This document shows positions 22,745 through 34,600 of a stretch of DNA of 64,000 nucleotides, one piece after another. The notes under the pieces were generated by a model that made no database searches, was not told where the DNA came from, and worked only from the letters and a program-made list of their open reading frames with translations. Source of the DNA: Rhea pennata. Taxonomy: Eukaryota; Chordata; Aves; Rheiformes; Rheidae. Position 1 is the first letter of the stretch. The number at the start of each line of letters is the position of its first letter. The translations under genes were made by a program, and so were the position numbers. Location: NCBI RefSeq assembly GCF_028389875.1, contig NC_084665.1:97073435-97137434 (forward strand), in the 5' to 3' direction.

Positions 22745-23382
22745 AGACCAAGCCACCCATGAGCCAGCAATGTGCCCTTGTGGCCAAGAAAGCCAATGGT
22801 CTCCTGGGGTGCATTAGGAAGAGTGTTGCCAGCAGGTCGAGGGAGGTGATCCTGCCCCTCTACTCAGCCCTGGGGAGGCCTCATCTCGAGTACTGTGCCC
22901 AGTTCTGGCCTCCCCACGACAAAAGAGACTGGAGAGAGTCCAGCATAGGGCTACGAGGATGATCAGAGGGCTGGAGCATCTGCCCTATGAGGAACGGCTG
23001 CGAGAGCTGGGCCTCTTCAGCCTGGGGAAGAGAAGACTGAGGGGGGATCTTCTCAATGTGTATAAGTACCTGAAGGGAGGGTGTCAAGGGGACGGGGACA
23101 AACTCCTTTCAGTTGTCCCGTGTGACAGGACAAGAGGCAATGGGCAGAAATTGAAGCACAGGAAGTTCCGCCTGGCCGTGAGGGGGAATTTCTTCCCTGT
23201 GAGAGTGACGGAGCACTGGCACAGGTTGCCCAGAGAGGTTGTGGAGTCTCCTTCTCTGGAGATCTTCAAGGCCCGCCTGGATGCAACCCTGTCTAACATG
23301 GTCTGGGTGACCCTGCTGAGCAGGGAGGTTGGACTAGATGATCTCCAGAGGTCCCTTCCAACCTTACTGATTCTGTGATTCT
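22745..23382 (+). mobile_element. CR1 LINE, 5'-truncated, relatively young
   Basis: About 640 bases match the remembered chicken CR1 3' region almost continuously. The coding part reads as the C-terminal end of the CR1 ORF2 polyprotein, with the typical stretches '[24 protein letters not shown]', then '[19 protein letters not shown]' and '[16 protein letters not shown]'-like residues. The two halves lie in different frames: they are split near 22960 by an indel and a stop, so the copy is dead. The element ends in TTCTGTGATTCT (23370-23382), the CR1 octamer tail. It is truncated at the 5' end as usual for CR1, lacking the reverse-transcriptase core and the endonuclease. The long near-open frame suggests modest age. 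Confidence 0.9.
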
Positions 23383-26208
23383 AATGTGACATGCTTGACA
23401 TAATCCAAAGGGTATTAGGTATTAATAAATTTGAAAAATATGTTCTGGTGTTGCTTCAGTGTTTCTTCCCATGATAAGCATTCTAAATTAAAGCTTTTGT
23501 ATGCTGGATTACAAATGTCCTGTGAGTTTAAACAACTGAGACTTTTTTGAGCTGTCAAGATATGACCTAATTGTGTTAATTTTTAGCTGACTGCAAAGTT
23601 AAATTTATTCACTGGGTTGTTTTAGTTTGTTTTATTTTTTTTTCTTTTTGCTAACTAATACCAGAAAAGTTTTGGAGACAAAACTGTTTCATAGGTGTCC
23701 TGTCCCCCTTCCTAGTTCCCTTCTATAACTTTGAGCAATTATTTCTGCTTATCAAAAACAGAACAGTTACACCACTTGTTTACTTTGCACAGGGAAAAAA
23801 TAGAATAGTTGTTTGTGATATATATTTAGGTTTTTCGGTGTGAGGAAAAAGGAGGATCATTTTAAGTTCCGAATGCCTGAAGTTAACAGCAATGTTTCTT
23901 TCTTTGTGCCCTCTTTCTACTCCCACCTGAGTCCCAATTCCTGGTCTTTCAAAAATGATTTGAATGGTCCCAGTGTTCACCGTTCCAGGTGGGGATCTCT
24001 TCACTTTTCCACTGAAATGGCTTTCTAGTTTATGTGACCTTCAGCATGGGGGTGCTGAAGTTAATGTCTGCGTAGCATTTTCCTGAGCAGGCTGGTCCTT
24101 TCACGATAGCTTAACTAGATCATTTATGCTTGTTAACCCAGTCCACTTTCTTAAAAGTTCAATGCATTCTGATCTCTTCATATGACTGACTTGTTTGTGG
24201 CTTAATTTAGTGAATATTTTTTCAGTGCGCAGATTATTCCATTCTTCTGTTTCTGGAAAAGGGGTAGGAGAGCACTTTTCACACTGAGATTACACGTTAA
24301 GTGATATTCAAAGGTGTAACATTAACTGGAGTTCAGCTCTGTGACCCTGTCAGTATGATGCCAGCATTTTTATCCAATAGGTTATAGTATTTAATTGCAA
24401 ACTGTGGGAACAAGCAATTATATAACTACCTTTAAGGTGATGTTCACCCCTATTATATTCCCTCATGCCGTAAGCTTGGTCATACCCCAGAAAGTGGAAG
24501 CTCTTGGAAATAAGTGAAGAACTGGACTCGAGTAGACTTAATGCATCTGGTCTGTGCATGTGCAAAAGATAATGCATTTGCTGTGCATGAACTCTAATTT
24601 TGTTCTTTAAGGATATCAGTGTTGTCGTGTTTTACTTGCATACTGCTCTGAATAAACAACCCTTGTCTAAATGACTTTAGCACATGCTGCTGTTAAAGTT
24701 GCTTTCTGCACATTCTAGTGGATGTGTTGCTTATCTTGCATCTAAAACAAATTTCTGGGAATGTTAAATACCTTTTGAGGTGAAAGAGTAATCGGTGCAT
24801 TGTACAACTTCATAGTTAAAGAAAATGTAAGCTGAAACCTTGGAGGCTCTTCCTCAGAGTACAGAGCTTGTGTGATTCATTACATAGCACGTAGAGATCA
24901 CCATGTAGTAAATAATTGTCTTACAGGCAGAGTTTTTGTTAACTTTGATGTATTGAGATGAAGGACAAATATTGTGATTGTGCTAATAATTTTGGGAGTC
25001 TTTAGGTCCTAATTGTACATTTGAGCTTTGTGGAAAAGAAGTAGTGATAGGAAAATTGGCCTTTCCTGTATTTCCCTCCTCTTCTGTCCAGTTCAGCTTT
25101 ATGCTGTGTTCTGGCTGTGGGCAATCAAAGCTAATTCCCTAACTGATTGTGTGATCAGATTTTGGGGATAAAGCAGATCTTGAAATTAAAACTAAAAGTG
25201 TAAACTTTTAGCATGTGATATGTTGGGTCACTAAACCAACACAAGGATCAGAGCTAAAATTGCTGCCTTTTTTCCAGGACTAGAGCAGGATATAAAATAC
25301 ATTCCCAAGGGATATGACTTGAGATAAAATTATATGTCCTGCACATAAGAAGCATGAGATATATGAGCTTTCAGGAAAACAGGACAGAAGTGTCCTGAAA
25401 ATTCTTGGGGGGTGCTAGGGCAGAGGCTTATGTTCGAAGATTCTTCTGGTCAGCTCAGACATACACTCACTTCTAAGTACAGAGTTCTCTGACGACGACC
25501 ATCTGCTGTGGTAGCATGTCCCAAGTGTAGGAGGCTTGTTATCCTTGTGGCAGTGCTCACTTTCTGTTGCATGCTTGTCTTGCCTCTTTGAATGAGTGAT
25601 GAGGCTGAATAAGTTGTGTGGTAGAGATACTTTATTCACTCTGTTAAACCTAAATAAAATTTGCTTGCTGAACTTGGGAAGCTGTATGTTGCTCACTTTC
25701 AGGTACTGCATCTCCTAAATAATCATGCAAGGAGATTGTTGCTGTTGGGGGCTGTTTTCTTGTCTAAAACAGGCTCTTCAGTTTGTGTTGATGATTACAC
25801 AGTCTTTATTTATCCCTGTAATATTTCTCTAAAACAGAAAAACACTACCTTAATGTTCTGTGTGGGAAACGGAGATGTGTGCTTATGCATAACTTCGGGC
25901 AGGTCACGTACTCTGTGATGGAGCAGTAACTGGCACCTGTGTCTGCCAATGAATAGATTAATGCTCTAAACAACTTCAGTATCATTCGCTTTTGCCAGGT
26001 GACATAAAAGGGTGGTTCAGCTTAAGTGGTGAAGGCTTGTAGGTTTCCCAGTGATGCTGCCATGACACTGAAATGTAAAGTAATAAACAATTGTATACTG
26101 TCCACTGATTTGATAGCAAAGTGCAATATTGCCGATTTCCCCACCTCATTTACTGTTGTTGTTGGAGCTGGTGAATAGACAACAAAAGGTGTAAGAAGTG
26201 CGAATCAA

Positions 26209-26352
26209 TGAAGTGGAGTCTCCTTCTTTGCAGATATTCAAAACCCTCGTGGATGCGATCCTGTCTAACGTGCTCTGTGTGACCCTGCTTGAGCAGGAAG
26301 GTTGGGCTAGATGATCTCCAGAGGTCCCTTCCAACCTCACCCATTCTGTGAC
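26209..26352 (+). mobile_element. CR1 LINE 3'-end fragment
   Basis: The fragment begins GAAGTGGAGTCTCCTTCTTT and runs through 'gatgatctccagaggtccc' to CCATTCTGTGAC. It is the last about 145 bases of CR1, in the same orientation as the 22.7-kb copy but more strongly truncated. Confidence 0.85.
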
Positions 26353-29300
26353 ATATTTCGAGCATAGGCATTTCAGTTAATAAGTCCTACTTACTACATT
26401 TCTTGTGCTTTTGTTTTATGCTCCTGATAGAGATTTCAGAATTATCAAGTGTATGTCCTTTTCCTTTTATTGTTTGTTTTATTTTAGTTTTCCTTACTGT
26501 GTTCTTTTCATGCTCTTCTCTTCTGAATCTTTCTTTCTGCTTTTTGCCTATTGATCTTTTTTCTATCTTGTGTGTTCATCCATCCATCTGCAAAGGGTTT
26601 CTCTGTTTCTTTTGCTCTGTAAAAGAATGGTAGAATGAATTCCTTCTCCATGTCTTAAAGACAGGATATAACTAGGAGGAGTCTGGGGATTCTGCTTTCC
26701 TGAAGTGGTGCTCAGTGTCAGATTTATTATATGGTTGTTTTTGGTTGCATGATTTGTAAGTCTACATAGCTCCTAAGAGAAGAAAGTTGTTACACCTGTC
26801 TCTAGTCCAAAATTTAACAGCTTCATTGTAGGTTCTCAATACTTGTGCTATTTAAGCGGTTAACGTTTATCTCCACTAACTGGGAGATGGCTGCACTGAA
26901 CAGTAATGTGTCACTTCAAAGTGCATTCTAAATTTTAAATGACTCTGGCAGCAAAGGACATGGTTTTGATAATGATTGTTAAAAACTGTCTGGCTGATTT
27001 CAGACAGTCTTAATAATGAGAACTGTGTAATCTGAAATACCAAACTTCTGGAATTACAATAATTTGTTAATATGTGCGATACAGATTCCTGGAAACTTGA
27101 GGAGCAGTCTGCCAGTGGCTGAGGAATGCCGCTCTCCCCGGATGTGTGGGTATCTTGCATAAATCGAACTGAAGTAGAACGGACTGGTAATAAGAAGTAA
27201 GTTTTCCTTCCTTTTCCAGGCATGTTTTTTCCGAGATGTCTGTTTTTTAAGACTCGTAATGCACAGTAGTATTCATTCACCTAGATAAGCTGCATTAAAA
27301 GCTGAAAATTATTATACTGCTGGCAAAGAGGCCAAGAAAATGCACTTGTTTGTGCTTTTTCCAAACTTTAATTGTGAAATGAGATGTCAAAATGAATGCT
27401 TTATATTTCATTTTGTGTGTAATTTCAATTGCTTGTCTGCAACTGCCTTCACATTGCTCGGTGCAGGGGGAGGTTGCCTCTTAAGGCAGTTCTTAATGAG
27501 CTCAAATGCAGTTGGAAGTGGATTCATCAGCAACAGTTGGAGATACTCATTCTGTATCATAACAGCTGTGAACTTGAGTTCGTATATGTAATGTGTGCTT
27601 AATCTTCCTGTGCTGTCAGTGATAGGAAGAGGAGGAATAGCTTTTTCCATATTTAATAATGATTTTAAGCAAGGCTTTTGACAGGCAAATTACAAAAGGT
27701 ATAATACAAAGCAAGTTAAGAAACAATTTTCAATGAGTCTCAGTTTTGTAAGGATTTTGACTTGCATTTCTATCTCTTGGTATTTCAATGTTACTCTAAT
27801 ACGGTTAAAAACTAATTTGCTTGTCTGAGTTTGCAGATCACCTAATCTATATGGAAAGCGATGGAAAAAGTAGAGGCACTATAGTTTTACAATTGTCTTT
27901 GAATTCTATCTGTACTTAAAGGGGTACAACCTTTACCAGTAATTCATTTAATCTTATTTGGAGATTTTAGGAGGGTGAGAGAAAAATGATCAAATTTGTT
28001 AACTGAAAAGTTAAGCACCACTGGTTTGCCCCTTTCTGCTCTGTAATGTAAAGTATAAATTCATGAAGATGCTGAAAAGAGTGTGCTAGCCTGTTGGAAT
28101 GATTATTCCTATTCCTAACCTATATTTTTTAAAAACTTTATCAAGATCAGTATCAATCAAATCCTATTACTTGATATTTGAATCTCATATACTTTCTACC
28201 TAAACTTTTCTATAAGAACACTATATAAATTAAAATATAGTACAATAAAGATAAGTGATTACATTCTTTTGCCTACCACTCTGTACCATGTGATAACATG
28301 CCTCACAGTTTTAGACTGACCTTGCCTTGACTTTCGTACAGATATAATCTGTTTGATGTCTTTTAAAAGCTGAAAGGAAGCCATACGTGAAGTGAAATTG
28401 CACATTGTTGCTGACATAGTATCCTTCACCTAATTAATTCAAACTAATAGGATTTTGTAGTCACTCTACTTTTCCCCTCTTTTAAAGTTTCGGATATTAG
28501 GGTGATACATTTACAAATGAAAGGCTAATCTCTGTTTTGTGACAAGTTATATCTATTTTTTTCGCAAACTTAATTGATTATCTTGTGTATTGATTATTCA
28601 TGTTTTTCCTAACTGGCTTATGATATACAAGACGGAACTTGTTGGAGTAGGCACATTTCTTTTCTTTTTTCAGAAGTGTTAATATAGGGAATATATTTCC
28701 TTACCCTTTTGTCTGGATAGATCTCACACAGGGATATAAGTATCTCCTTATATTTTCACTTAGGGAAGTTGGGCACCTTACTGAGAATTTCATAGCATGT
28801 CTTAGTGGCTCTGCTAAGTAGAGGGAGAGTCAATCTCATGGGTTTGGAGTGGTATATAGATGCCAAGTGCTAAGAATCCCTGGAATGTGGAGTTGCACAG
28901 CACTGATAAAGTTTGCTTTGTTTCCTTAGTGACTTGACCCATTGAGAAAGTGTGGTTTCCTAGGAAGCTTTAATAGCTCAAAGTTGGTATTGAATAAAGG
29001 GAAAGGCCCCAACATAATTCTGCTTGTTTTCACCTGCTGCCTAAAAGATTAATTTTCTTAACCTTAGTATAGAAAATATAACCCTGAGTTTTGAAAGTGA
29101 TTTATAGAGATCCTTCACACTTATCGGTTTGAGTAAATATGCCACAAGCTTCTGTGTTTCAAACAACTATAATCTTTTTCATAACCTAGTGAGTTTACAA
29201 TGTGGTAATTTCATTTCAGGGCAAGAAAGTTTCAAGGAAACTTTCTAATTAGAGTGATATAATCATTCTGCATACATACTGTGGTTTCATCTGACTTCAG

Positions 29301-29377
29301 AAAATAGTTGCGTGATTAATTTTACCCATCATTAACTTAATAAGGAAACTGGAGATGCAGTGAAAAACAAACGACAT

Positions 29378-29402
29378 AGTTGTACAGAAGAACTGTACAA
29401 CT
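29378..29402. repeat. Perfect 10-bp inverted repeat with 5-base loop
   Basis: AGTTGTACAG (29378-29387), AAGAA, CTGTACAACT (29393-29402). Exact arms, 770 bases upstream of the miR-30a hairpin. No known role. Confidence 0.85.
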
Positions 29403-30166
29403 GGGACATTATTATGCCAAATCTTTTTAGGTTTTTGTTTGAGAAATGCCATTCTTTGAACTGCGTAAAATGTGGCAGCAACTGATTACCGCAAATAATT
29501 TTTAAAACCTTTTATAACAAGTTTGAACTTTATTGAAGCCTTCGCAGAGCTTGATACTGGAATTCTTCCCTTTTGCCCACAATCTCCATTCCCCCCCCAC
29601 CCCCAGTTTTATTAGGAAGCAAACATTGCATAAACTAACTTCTAATATCACAATTCCCTCACATCCATTTTTCGGAAGGGAAGAGAGCCATCCTGGACAC
29701 TACATGGAAATATTCTTAGAGTGAGTTTAGTTCTATTTTAGTGCCTGCTGCTATCTTTAGTCATGTTGCTGATAAGTTGGCCTACTCAGCTGTATAGTAG
29801 TGCAGTTTGCATCATAAACATGACAGGATTGCTCTAGTGTCTTGGAGACCAGAACAGATTATAATAGTGGAAGCAAATTGCTTTTTTTTTCATAAAATTT
29901 ACTTTTATTTTACATCTGGTAAGAATTAGCTACATAATTCTGTAGATGTAATACTTGAATAGTGAATGTGCCTGGCTGTTTGAAAATATTCCTCTGGAAG
30001 TTTTATTTTACTTCATTTGTAAATGCTTGTAAAAGCAGCCATGCAAAACATCTGCATGTAGCAACACAACAGCAGAAAAGAAGTTGTAGCGTTCTTAACT
30101 AACCTGCTTGGAGGCCTCTGCATGTTAATAATATAAAGTAAACAGCTGAGGAATGTGTATTGCTGT

Positions 30167-30264
30167 TGACAGTGAGCGACTGTAAACATCCTCGACTGGA
30201 AGCTGTGAAGCAGCAGATGGGGCTTTCAGTCGGATGTTTGCAGCTGCCAACTGCCACAGACGTC
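30167..30264 (+). ncRNA. MIR30A: mir-30a precursor hairpin (pri-miRNA core)
   Basis: The 5' arm at 30181-30202 is identical to vertebrate miR-30a-5p, with seed GTAAACA. The 3' arm at 30223-30244 is identical to miR-30a-3p, with seed TTTCAGT. The pre-miRNA stem (about 30176-30247) pairs GTAAACATCC with GGATGTTTGC and CGACTGGAAGC with GCTTTCAGTCG. Microprocessor signals are present: a basal UG at 30167-30168, 14 bases before the 5p end; an apical UGUG at 30204-30207; and a CNNC (CGTC, 30261-30264) 17 bases past the 3p end. The flanks TGCTGTTGACAGTGAGCG and GCTGCCAACTGCC match the well-known human miR-30a context. The RNA is cut by Drosha/DGCR8 and Dicer and guides Argonaute to many mRNAs; miR-30 family roles include autophagy, differentiation and epithelial state. 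The loop differs from human in three positions, including one extra base. Confidence 0.98.
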
Positions 30265-31544
30265 AAGAAATGTTTGACACCTAAAGCATAGTTGTCTGTT
30301 TAAAACTTCTATTCTATTTGGTTTGTCACAGACATACAAATTCAGGCCAAACCTTTCTACTTAGTACTTAATCATTCTTGTGATGTCTGTGTCTGAATAT
30401 CTGGAAGTAGCTCAGTTATTGGTAGAAACTGAAATACTAAAAACTGAATAGAAAGCAAAAATAGAATAAATTAGGGGTTTTATTTTTAACTGCAAACTTA
30501 AAGACTTAATTTTTAAGTTTCCATACAGCTTGCTTTGCTGTGCATATTGCTTAGCTCAGTTACTAGGCTCCACTAAACTTTTTACAAGGCAAGTATGCAC
30601 ATTTAAAATCTCTTTAATAGTTCATCTAGAATTTGAAATCCTAAGCCTTGTAGGAAGCAATCACTTACAGGATTTTTTGAAACTAGGAATACACTAATTA
30701 TAGCAACTGTGGAAAAAATTACAAAAATAACTTTTCCTGGAAAGGGCTAAGACTGCAAAATGATGGGGAGGACAGGGAGATACCATTTGATTTGGCTCAT
30801 GTCTGACATATATCATAGCGTCTCAGTCATTTGAAATTCTGATGATCCTCCCCCCTCATTCCTTTTCCTTTCATTCTTCTCCTTTCCTCCTCCCCTTGAA
30901 AAAAGAAGGAAGTGCTGAAAGCTGATTCATACTTTTCTAGAAGTCAGTTGAGACAATTTTAAGACTCCAGTCCTGCCATTTACTTTTACATATGGGCAGA
31001 CCCTTGTATTTAAATATGACCCCAGGATTTTAGCTGCGGAGAATAGTTTGTGACTGGAATGGTATTAGCTGTCTTATTTAATGATGACTGCCGTCGTCCA
31101 AAAGAGCGGCAAGGTTTTAGCTAACTTTTTTGTTAACTTTTTTTCTTGTTGCCAGTATTCTTCTTTCTCAAATATATGTGCATATTCATGTAAAAATATG
31201 AAGGGGCATATCCTAAACATTAATAAATTCATTTACCTTTCATAGGATATAATCTAAGACTCTCTGAAGGTTCTGACCTGCTTGTTTTTGTTGTTTTTTT
31301 AAAGGAGCTATATCCTGGTCAAGATTCTCAAAAATATTATTGACATGCTTACTTAGAGCTGTATCTGCACAGTTTGGAAAGAATGCTGTATATTTGACAA
31401 AACCTTATTAATCCATGCTTTGCAAATAGCTTTTAGTGTGGATTTGTTGGTTTGCCATAGACTCAGATTATATTATATTTCAACAGTGCTTGAAGTGCTT
31501 AAATCCTGCTAGGATTAGCAGTGTACATCATCTTGCACGCTTTG

Positions 31545-31680
31545 CTGTATGTAGTAAGGTATGAGCCCTTCCACCAAGGGATTACAATCTAATTCAAGAC
31601 TAATTCAGTTATCAAAGTGGAATCCAGATAGTGTGGGCAAGGAACAAATGGGAAGAGTGAGTGAAAAACCATGGGGATAA
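31545..31680. mobile_element. Possible decayed L2/MIR-type fragment
   Basis: 'gagcccttccaccaaggga' followed by 'ttacaatctaattcaagac' recalls the 'agccctgccctcaaggagcttacaatctaat' segment shared by old amniote L2/MIR-type elements. The match covers only about 45 bases and the rest is unrecognisable. Confidence 0.3.
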
Positions 31681-34600
31681 GAGGTGAGGCTTAAGGCATG
31701 ATTATACAGAGTAGCTGCTTGTTTGTGTAGGTATCTTTGAGTTATTTGCTTAATTTAAATGGAGGAAGAGAGAAAAGATACCCAATTAAGCAGTTGGTTG
31801 TAAGCTATAAATACTTTGAAAGAAGATGGTTTGGTAGGATGGTGTGTGCATTTGAAGTTAGGAAAGGAATTGCTGAAACTTAGGATGTATGTGTATGGTT
31901 TTGTTTTGGTGTAAGTGCAGCAGAGGTAATACGGAAAAAGAGCCAATATGAATGCAACATTTTGCCTAGAGGTAACGTGGCAACATACCGACTGGGTTCA
32001 ACGGTCAAGATGGACGTCAGGATTGAGACTTGCACACACTGTAGAAGTAACAGCAATTTTCCTTGCATATCTATATGACAAATGGGAGTTCAAGACAACA
32101 GTCAAGCTATAGTCTTACAGTTGTGAATGATAAAGGGGGATGTTACTGCTGACAAAGTGGGACAAGGTTAGAGATATGTAGTTCAGCATGTATAATAACA
32201 GGTTTTAGGTGGATGCTTTTGCAACCTTCCGAGGCTTAAAACTAGCCTTACTAACAACCCAGAGATTTTTCTAAGTGATCTTGTAGTGAAGTTCATGAAA
32301 GTTAGACCCACTTGAGAAATACTATCTAGGCAGAGGATTCTTAACATAGTGTCCTCATCTGGAAAGCTTCACTATATATTTGAAGAAGAGGATTGAGCAA
32401 TAGGAGAGAACTTGCATAGGCAAAGTATTTAATATCAAAAGCATTAAGTACCTCCTGTGAAGATCTACATATTGATAATATTTGTTCTTTGGCAGGAAAT
32501 TCTTGCAATACCCATTCTATTACTCTTCTTCCTGAATTACGTACTGTCTCAAAGTTCAGCATGTTTCCTCTTTGAAAATGTAGTAGTATGTTGGGACTGT
32601 TTTCTTGAACCTATAATCTCATTACATGCACACAAAGAGTTTTCTTTCAGAAAAACAGCTACAGACAAGTAATCTGCTCTTCTGCCAGCCACCACTTAAA
32701 ACTTGCTTATGCTAAACTCTAGAAGAATATTAGACAACATTTATGGACCATTGCTCTACAGTGGAGGCAGGCTGCAAACTTTGTGTTATCCTAAATACTA
32801 TTGTACACTGTTTTACCTGGTACTTGTTGAGGTTACTATCTCACCTTGAACTCTGTCTCAAGTAGTTCTTAATTAGGATTTGCTTTCAGGACCTGATTCC
32901 AGATCTGGGTATCTGAAGTCAGGCTGTCTTCACCCCTTTATTGAAATGTTGGCTACATTCTTAAAAAAGCTGCTTTCCTACTAAAACTTGTTAAAAGTTA
33001 AACTTAAATAAGGAGTTCTGGTTTTTATTCCACATAAGTTCTATATGTTTGTGAGGAAGGAGCGAAGGAAGAGGGAAAATTAACCAACACTACTTACCCA
33101 TGTGTGTTGTTTATGGAAATTATCTTTAAAATGGCAGGACAGCTGTTGGAAAAGGCACAATTCATCTGCCTACGTATGCACTTGTTATGAAGAGAATACA
33201 GTTGATGATGTGAATGGAAAGCTTTCAGTACAGAACTGCTGTTCCTGCTCAAGCCACACTCAAAAACATAAATTGTTCAGATACGTACTTTAACTCTTTG
33301 GTTGAGAAGTGACAGTGTTTAATACCACTTTTTAGGGAGTTTTCATTGTTAATGATATGAGAAACAGCATACATTAGTGTTCAGTGTTTGTTTTGTTTAA
33401 AGATATAGTGAGAGAGGATGAACTAATCCTGTAGTTCTTTAACCAATTTCAACTTGGAAGTAAGACTGTTGTGAGTTGAACTGGGCATGTAACTTTTTTC
33501 CCTTAAGCAACAATTTGTAGACTGAGATGCGTGCAATCATTCCTGCTTTGTACTGATAGATAATAAAACTTCATGCAGACTATTCTGTTTTTTTCCCTAA
33601 AGCTTCAAAGAGTCAACATGAAACAAATGGAGAAAGGATATGAAAAGGAAGCCACGTGCTATGCAGTGACATAGTGTTTTTCCACATAATGACTTGAGGC
33701 ATTATTTTAGCTGTGGATGTATATGTAGCTTCTTTTATTTAACAATACTTCTCTTGATTTAATATGCATAACCAACATTCTGAGCAGACTCAACCTTCCT
33801 GTCATTGGCATTTAGTCTTTCTTGTGAGCAAACCTGAGATATTTTGAGCAATCTTCTATCTAGAGCATTGCTAAAGATTTTCTTTCCCTTTTGTTTCTTC
33901 TCCCTTCCCCATGATTAAATGTGCATCTTCAGTGATACTGCAGAGAAAGCAAACAGATTCCAGAGCTTCTATCTAGCAAGGCAAGAATAGTAGTGGAAGG
34001 GAAGGATTTTGCCAGGAGTTTTTTTGCAGTTTCCTCCTGGGTGTCTTAGTGTGTTTCAGTCAATGGTTGCTCCTTCAGTGTCTGCCCAGTGGAATTCTGA
34101 GCCACTTTCTCCTCATTACTCTACTTTTTATTTTTGTCTCAAGGGCAAAATAAAATAGCATTTTGCTTTCTAGAATGCTGTGTAGAGATCTTTTGTGTCT
34201 CTTTGCCTTGACTAAATCCTTCATCCCTTTTTCTTCCTCCATTGACTCACTGTTCTTCATTAGATGCAACTTAAAACACCTGTCTTTTGTTTTCAAGGCC
34301 AACATGGTGTATATATAAACTCCCACATCCAATTGGCCTATAGTGCTCTTCTGCATTACTCACTTGAACTTATTCTTTTATTTGTGAAGAAATTAAAAAT
34401 CAGTCAACAACCTTTGTAATTACTTCAATGCAGTGTATGCTTGGGAAGAATTTGTGCACTCTTCTTGAAGGCTACAGGTTGTTAGATACTTTCTTACAAG
34501 ACTTTTTACAGTACTTCGCCCCCCCCCACCACCACCACCCCTTGCCCTCTTCACTTTCTGTGCACTTTGAGAATGGGATTAATATTTTCTTCTTGCAGTG

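Larger units (their letters stand above)
19148..30169 (+). other. Putative first intron of the host transcript (upstream of miR-30a)
   Basis: AT-rich DNA follows the GTAAGG donor. Its first 300 bases are still CpG island. Further contents are two CR1 fragments, an A15 run at about 21826, small inverted repeats and short spurious frames. A T-rich tract ending CTCTAG at about 20337 could act as a splice acceptor, but no convincing donor follows. No protein-coding exon was recognised. Confidence 0.5.

Noticed and set aside
22745..23378. Two adjoining frames that look like a real conserved protein
   Set aside because: They are the C-terminal end of the CR1 retrotransposon ORF2, split by a frameshift, and not a host gene.
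26876..27280. 134-codon open frame on the minus strand
   Set aside because: No domain or similarity recognised, no start context or splicing pattern, and the composition matches the surrounding intron.
31740..32330. GA-rich stretch, and a similar one at 46.1-46.9 kb, as copies of one repeat
   Set aside because: They share a general flavour of old LINE sequence but I could not align them base by base. Direct comparison by computer would be needed.
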